Shown: in pieces, positions 60,249-64,000 of the stretch | Layout of the letters: each line of letters opens with the position of its first letter | Position numbering within the stretch: position 1 is the stretch's first letter | NCBI RefSeq assembly: GCF_002245895.1 | Contig: NZ_NPJZ01000001.1 | Span: 1,834,501 to 1,898,500 of the forward strand | DNA length: 64,000 bases | From: Rhodococcus sp. OK302 | GTDB taxonomy: Bacteria; Actinomycetota; Actinomycetes; Mycobacteriales; Mycobacteriaceae | Direction of reading: 5' to 3' | Position numbers and translations under genes: made by a program | The notes under the pieces: generated by a model | The model's input: the letters and a program-made list of their open reading frames with translations, nothing else | Told to the model about the DNA's origin: nothing | The model's database searches: none

Positions 60249-61262
60249 CTACAGCGTGACAACCATCTTGCCGGTGTTCGCGCCGCGCATCAGATCGATG
60301 AAGGCTTGCGGAGCGTTCTCCAGTCCTTCGACGATCGTCTCGTCCCACTCGATCTTGTTGTCGGCAAGCCAGCTTGCCATGTGGGTGCGGAATTCGGGTC
60401 CGAGGTGGCGGTAGCCGCCGACCAGGAACCCGCGCAGCGTGAGACCCTTGCCGATAACTGCCGCCAAGTTGTGGGGAGCCGTGGGCTTCTCGGTGGTGTT
60501 GTACTGAGCAATGGCTCCGCACAGGGCAATTCGGCCACCCTGGTTCATGGAGTTGATCGCTGCCTCGAGGTGTTCGCCGCCGACGTTGTCGAAGTAGACG
60601 TCGATGCCCTCCGGTGCGGCTGCTGCAAGGAGTTCGGTGACCGAGCCGTCGTGGTAGTTGAACGCCGCATCGAAGCCAAGCTCGAGCAGACGTGCAACCT
60701 TGGCCGGTGAACCCGCGCTACCGATAACGCGCTTGGCGCCCAACAGCTTTGCGATCTGGCCCACGAGCGAACCGACAGCTCCGGCTGCGCCGGACACGAA
60801 AACGGTATCGCCTTCTTTGAACTCGGCCACAGCAGTGAGACCGGCGTAGGCGGTCAGGCCGGTCATGCCGAGCGCGCCCAGGTAGGCCGTGGCGGGAGCG
60901 ATGGACGTATCGGCAGGCCCAGCCGTCGCAGCGTCGACAACGGCATATTCGCGCCATCCGAGACCGTGGACGACGACGTCGCCGACAGCCCGGTCAGGAG
61001 ACTTGGATGCAATAACTTCGCCAACAGCGCCGCCGTCGAGCGGAGCTCCGATCTGGAACGGCGGCAGGTACGACTTCACGTCGTTCATGCGTCCACGCAT
61101 GTACGGATCAACCGAAATTGCGATGTTACGCACCAGGATCTGGCCGTCTTCGAGTTCGGGGAGCGCAGCCTCTTCCAGCGAGAAGTTCTCGGCGGTGGGC
61201 CACCCGTTGGGGCGTGATGCGAGTCGGATTTCGCGGCTGACAGTGGGGTTGGTGGTGCTCAT
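60249..61262 (-). CDS. MDR-family NADP-dependent oxidoreductase (leukotriene B4 dehydrogenase-like)
   Basis: A 337-residue zinc-free MDR enzyme. SVDPYMRGRMNDVKSYLPPF, GLGWREYAVVD, TAYLGALGMTGLTAYAGL and the NADP loop VFVSGAAGAVGSLVGQIAKL are diagnostic of the PTGR/YncB group, which reduces alpha,beta-unsaturated aldehydes and ketones. Its ATG overlaps the ohr stop, so it belongs to the ohrR-ohr operon and may detoxify lipid peroxidation products. This fits peroxide stress (inference). Confidence 0.9.
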   Translation of the reverse strand: MSTTNPTVSREIRLASRPNGWPTAENFSLEEAALPELEDGQILVRNIAISVDPYMRGRMNDVKSYLPPFQIGAPLDGGAVGEVIASKSPDRAVGDVVVHGLGWREYAVVDAATAGPADTSIAPATAYLGALGMTGLTAYAGLTAVAEFKEGDTVFVSGAAGAVGSLVGQIAKLLGAKRVIGSAGSPAKVARLLELGFDAAFNYHDGSVTELLAAAAPEGIDVYFDNVGGEHLEAAINSMNQGGRIALCGAIAQYNTTEKPTAPHNLAAVIGKGLTLRGFLVGGYRHLGPEFRTHMASWLADNKIEWDETIVEGLENAPQAFIDLMRGANTGKMVVTL

Positions 61263-61690
61263 TAGTCGTCTTCCTTGGTTACTTCGAGGGTGACCTCGAT
61301 ATTGCCGCGAGTTGCGTTGGAGTACGGGCACACCTGGTGTGCCTTCTCCGTCAGCTCGACGGCCTGGTCATGGGACAAGTGTGGGAGTGAAACTTCAAGC
61401 GTCACAGCGAGACCGAAGCCTCCGGCTCCGTTGGGGCCGATGCCGACGCGGGCGCCTACAGCAGAATCTGCGACGTTTGCCTTCTCGGCGCGGGCGACCA
61501 TCTGCAGCGCAGAGTGGAAGCAGGCTGCGTACCCGGCCGCAAAAAGCTGCTCGGGGTTGGTGCCGTCGCCGCTACCACCCATTTCCTTGGGGATCGCCAG
61601 ATTGAGATCGAGGCGTCCGTCGGAGGTGCGAGCATGACCGTTGCGTCCTTCGCCCGTGGCGAGCGCTTCTGCGGTGTACACGATGTTCAT
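61262..61690 (-). CDS. ohr: Organic hydroperoxide resistance protein
   Basis: A 142-residue OsmC/Ohr thiol peroxidase reducing organic hydroperoxides. The two redox cysteines lie in AAGYAACFHSALQMVA and HQVCPYSNATRGNIEV. NIVYTAEALATGEGRNGHAR at the N-terminus is typical. ATG 61690 overlaps the ohrR stop (ATGA), and its stop overlaps the next gene. It should be induced by organic peroxides through OhrR. Confidence 0.95.
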   Translation of the reverse strand: MNIVYTAEALATGEGRNGHARTSDGRLDLNLAIPKEMGGSGDGTNPEQLFAAGYAACFHSALQMVARAEKANVADSAVGARVGIGPNGAGGFGLAVTLEVSLPHLSHDQAVELTEKAHQVCPYSNATRGNIEVTLEVTKEDD

Positions 61691-62148
61691 GGCTTCTTCT
61701 TTCCGTCGGAGTGTGCGTTCGATGATTGAAGTGTTTTGCCGAGTCGGACCAGAACCTCGCGGAGTTCGCCGAGTTCACTCAGGCTCAGACCGGTAGCTTC
61801 TGCGAGCCTGGCCGGGATGTCTTCCGCCTTGGAACGCAGCGTTGCGCCGGCCTCGGTCAGGTGGATTTCGACGCGCCGCTCGTCGGTGGAGAGGCGTCGA
61901 CGCTCGATCAGTCCTGAACCTTCGAGCCGCTTGAGAAGCGGCGAGAGGGTGCCGGTGTCGAGATCGAGTGCTTCGCAAATGTCGCGAACTCCCCGGCCGT
62001 CGCGTTCCCAGAGCGTCAGCAGGACGAGGTACTGGGGGTAGGTGATTCCCAGGTCGTCGAGCATGGCTCGGTAAGCGGCGGTGGTGGCACGCGACGCCGA
62101 GTAGAGGGCGAAGCACACCTGGTGGTCGAGGGCGAGCGGGTTGGTCAC
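61687..62148 (-). CDS. ohrR: MarR-type organic peroxide sensor OhrR
   Basis: A 153-residue repressor with the reactive N-terminal cysteine in LALDHQVCFALYSASRATTA, then ITYPQYLVLLTLWERDGRGV, DICEALDLDTGTLSPLLKRL and the wing RRRLSTDERRVEIHLTEAG. Oxidation of that cysteine releases DNA. Start GTG 62148: TACAGT lies seven bases ahead, fitting a leaderless mRNA; longer in-frame starts run into the operator. First of ohrR-ohr-MDR. Confidence 0.93.
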   Translation of the reverse strand: MTNPLALDHQVCFALYSASRATTAAYRAMLDDLGITYPQYLVLLTLWERDGRGVRDICEALDLDTGTLSPLLKRLEGSGLIERRRLSTDERRVEIHLTEAGATLRSKAEDIPARLAEATGLSLSELGELREVLVRLGKTLQSSNAHSDGKKKP

Positions 62149-62171
62149 AAGGAAGACTGTAGCGCAATGTT

Positions 62172-62196
62172 TAGTTGTGCACAACCTAGTTGTGCA
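62172..62196. promoter_or_regulatory. OhrR operator: palindrome plus direct repeat
   Basis: GTTGTGCACAAC (62174-62185) is a perfect palindrome. TAGTTGTGCA occurs at 62172-62181 and again at 62187-62196, 15 bases apart. It covers the promoter of ohrR and is the expected form of actinobacterial OhrR sites. Confidence 0.75.
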
Positions 62197-62254
62197 AAAT
62201 TGACTTGCTGGGTTCCGGGGGAGTGTGCAGTAATCAGACAAATTTCAGGGCAAG

Positions 62255-63217
62255 GTGCGGCAGAGTGGACATGATGACGGACGATGTCGGACCTCACCTT
62301 GGGTTATCGTGCTGATCGGCCTGATCGCGGCCTTGGTTGCCTGCGTGGGCTACGGCGTCGCGTCGGTGATGCAGGCCTACGGTGCGCGGAAGTCTGCCGC
62401 CGCCGCGGAACTTCGCGGGGACGATCGCCATGTGACGGCGTCGGGTGGACCGACGATGCGTTCGACGTTTGCGGCCGTACTGACGGTGTCCTTCATCGTC
62501 GGAACGCTTCTCGACGTAGTCGGTTTCGCCGGCAGCGCCGTGTCCGCGCGACTCATTCCACTTTTCTTGTCGCAGACCGTCATCAGTGCCAACTTGGTCA
62601 TCACTGCGGTCCTGGGCACCGTGGTGCTCGGAATTCAACTTCACCGACGCGACTGGTTCGCTATCAGTGCCGTGATCGTGTCGCTGCTACTTCTCGGGGT
62701 CTCGGCCGGTGATGCCGGCGGAGGCAGTTCGAATGCCGCAGTGCATTGGGGAGTTCTCGCCGGATCGACTGCGGTTCTGCTGATCGGCGTGGGCCTGATC
62801 CGATGGCTCGGGTCCCGAGCTGCCGTCGTCTCCGGATTGATCTCCGGAGTCCTGTTCGGTGGTCTGGCTATTGCAGTTCGAGTTGTCGAAGGGATCGACC
62901 CTTTCGATGTTGCTGTGCTGCTGCGAGATCCGGCGGCCTGGGCGATCGCGGTCACCGGTCTCGGTGGCTTTTATCTTCACACCGTTGCGTTGCAACTCGG
63001 CTCGGTGAACGGTGCGACGGCGGCTCTTGTCGTCGGCGAAACCGTGGTGCCGGGGATCGTGGGTGTGATGATTCTCGGTGACGCGTCACGGCCCGGCCTG
63101 GAATGGTTGGCAGTCGTGGGATTTGTGGGTGCCATCGCCGGCGCGGTCGCGGTCGCGGTATTCGGCGCTGCCAGCCATGATCCGGAGGACAAGGCCTCCG
63201 TGGAGGTTTCTGTTTAA
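62255..63217 (+). CDS. DMT-like multi-helix permease, unknown substrate
   Basis: An integral membrane protein of up to 320 residues with nine to ten helices, for example WVIVLIGLIAALVACVGYGV, FAAVLTVSFIVGTLLDVVGF and AALVVGETVVPGIVGVMILG. The layout is like EamA/DMT carriers. The start is uncertain: GTG 62255 gives a polar HDDGRCRTS lead, and GTG 62309 starts right in the first helix. Another frame offers ATG 62272 but soon stops. Divergent from ohrR with its operator in between. Confidence 0.7.
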   Translation: MRQSGHDDGRCRTSPWVIVLIGLIAALVACVGYGVASVMQAYGARKSAAAAELRGDDRHVTASGGPTMRSTFAAVLTVSFIVGTLLDVVGFAGSAVSARLIPLFLSQTVISANLVITAVLGTVVLGIQLHRRDWFAISAVIVSLLLLGVSAGDAGGGSSNAAVHWGVLAGSTAVLLIGVGLIRWLGSRAAVVSGLISGVLFGGLAIAVRVVEGIDPFDVAVLLRDPAAWAIAVTGLGGFYLHTVALQLGSVNGATAALVVGETVVPGIVGVMILGDASRPGLEWLAVVGFVGAIAGAVAVAVFGAASHDPEDKASVEVSV

Positions 63218-63480
63218 CGGTTTGTTGCGGTCCGGGCGTCGTCAGTTCTCGGGATCCGGGCATCATAAGGAAATTGCGCCAGGTCAGATGGTATTTCGAC
63301 AAAATGGTCGCGATAAGTGACGGAGTGCACAGGATGAGACAAAACGGGCATATTTTGGCGCGGCGCAGTCTCGCGATGCCATTCGGATATGTCTATTGTC
63401 GTTACCATGCGCGGATCTGTGGGGACTTCTTGCCTTGACGCGAGATCTGTTTCCGATCGACACGAGGTGTCAGGTACATC

Positions 63481-64000
63481 GTGATATCCGGATCAAAATC
63501 GGCTCGCGTCGGACAGGGTTTTCGCAGTCACGTTTCCTTGCGGCGCAGGCTCGTGGGAACAACATCGACGACGCTTCGGGCGCGACTCATCGAGAGGATG
63601 CAGGCACCCGCCGGGTTGACGGTGCTCGATGCGCCACAGGGTTTCGGAAAAACCGAACTTGCCGGATTGTGGTTGTCCGCGATGGGTCCGGTGCCGACCC
63701 GTCCGGTGGTGTGGGTGCCGGCGCCGACGGAGCGGATGGATCGGATCGACTACTGGAACAACGCGCTCGCCGTAATTCAGGATTCCTGCGTGGCGTTGAG
63801 TGGGCCGGCCGAGCATGAAGATCCCGAACGTGCAGTCCGCGAGTACCTTCTATCGTCGAGTATCCCGTTTGTTGTCGTGTTCAACCGAATCGATTTGGTG
63901 GACGGGGTCGGCCTCGGAATCCAGCTCGCTTCCTTGCTGGCGGAGGTATCGGGTCTAAAAGTGATTGTGACGCTCCAGGATCGATCGATCAGCGACATTT
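63481..64000 (+). CDS. LuxR/MalT-type signalling ATPase, N-terminal part (cut by window edge)
   Basis: The first 173 codons of a gene running off the right side. VISGSKSARVGQGFRSHVSL opens it; the P-loop is APQGFGKTELAG (G54-T58 in GFGKT), followed by VVWVPAPTERMDRIDYW and the likely Walker B region IPFVVVFNRIDLVDGVGL. This is the layout of STAND/LAL regulators that end in a LuxR HTH, which is out of view. An upstream TGA (63436-63438) and lack of other starts fix GTG 63481. The gap 63218-63480 shows no gene. Confidence 0.72.
   Translation, partial: MISGSKSARVGQGFRSHVSLRRRLVGTTSTTLRARLIERMQAPAGLTVLDAPQGFGKTELAGLWLSAMGPVPTRPVVWVPAPTERMDRIDYWNNALAVIQDSCVALSGPAEHEDPERAVREYLLSSSIPFVVVFNRIDLVDGVGLGIQLASLLAEVSGLKVIVTLQDRSISDI

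Noticed and set aside
62272..62313. Frameshift joining ATG 62272 to the permease
   Set aside because: That frame stops after 14 codons and the permease frame is open from GTG 62255, so an error is possible but not supported.
1..64000. Insertion sequences, prophage, CRISPR or toxin-antitoxin modules
   Set aside because: No transposase, integrase, Cas, capsid or recognisable toxin-antitoxin pair was seen on either strand.

Overview
The window is chromosomal DNA of a high-GC mycolic-acid actinomycete, most probably a Rhodococcus of the erythropolis type (inference from gene content, codon use and gene order; no database was consulted). It carries mycothiol synthase, GlnR, an LmeA-like lipoprotein, an acyl-ACP desaturase of the DesA type, SseC/CysA2 and several leaderless transcripts. 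From about 1 to 28.5 kb the order ygfZ, pabC-like, FABP-like, sseC, cysA, thioredoxin, lmeA-like, glnR, mshD, phoU, LCP protein, dus, desA follows the Mycobacterium tuberculosis Rv0811c-Rv0824c block. It is interrupted by three inserts: cydABDC (1.3-7.3 kb), a full pstSCAB operon (13.5-17.6 kb) and a urease operon ureABCFGD (17.8-22.5 kb).

The first third is thus core metabolism: one-carbon/folate, terminal oxidase, sulfur transfer, nitrogen regulation, mycothiol, phosphate uptake and urea hydrolysis. Regulatory features can be read directly: a TACTAC/GTAGTA dyad and a folded leader ahead of cydA, a leaderless poly-cysteine uORF ahead of the DUF4395-cysA-sseC genes, a Pho box ahead of pstS, and a strong hairpin terminator after pstB.

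From 28.5 to 41.5 kb the DNA is more accessory. It holds small regulator/transporter or regulator/enzyme pairs (LysR-MFS, TetR with DUF4334 and an aryl-alcohol-type dehydrogenase, MarR-DHA2 efflux), membrane proteins of unknown function, two intramembrane-protease families (CPBP and PrsW, the latter co-translated with a single-span partner), and a gamma-butyrolactone-receptor-like TetR. A tRNA-Lys and a tRNA-Glu/Asp/Phe cluster separate these modules.

From 42 to 51.4 kb come an orphan solute-binding lipoprotein, an orphan SEDS (FtsW/RodA) protein, a KstR-like TetR, an SDR lacking the usual catalytic tyrosine, a VIT-type metal transporter, a tandem USP, a CYTH-CHAD protein and an RluA-type synthase. 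From 51.4 to 57.8 kb lies an allantoin-use cluster: aldolase-like DUF6986, allantoicase and PuuE allantoinase on +, converging with a racemase, an NCS1 permease and a GntR regulator on -. Its allantoicase would release urea, which the urease at 18-22 kb could hydrolyse. The end holds a second-type YidC with DUF6412, an SDR, an MDR oxidoreductase with ohr-ohrR, a DMT-like permease and the start of a LuxR/MalT-type ATPase running off the right edge.

No insertion sequence, prophage, CRISPR array or replication origin was seen. The best candidates for undescribed biology are the cydA leader, the structured element after cydC (7.3-7.5 kb), the urease with an extended beta subunit, the PrsW pair, and the DUF6986 step of the ureide cluster.
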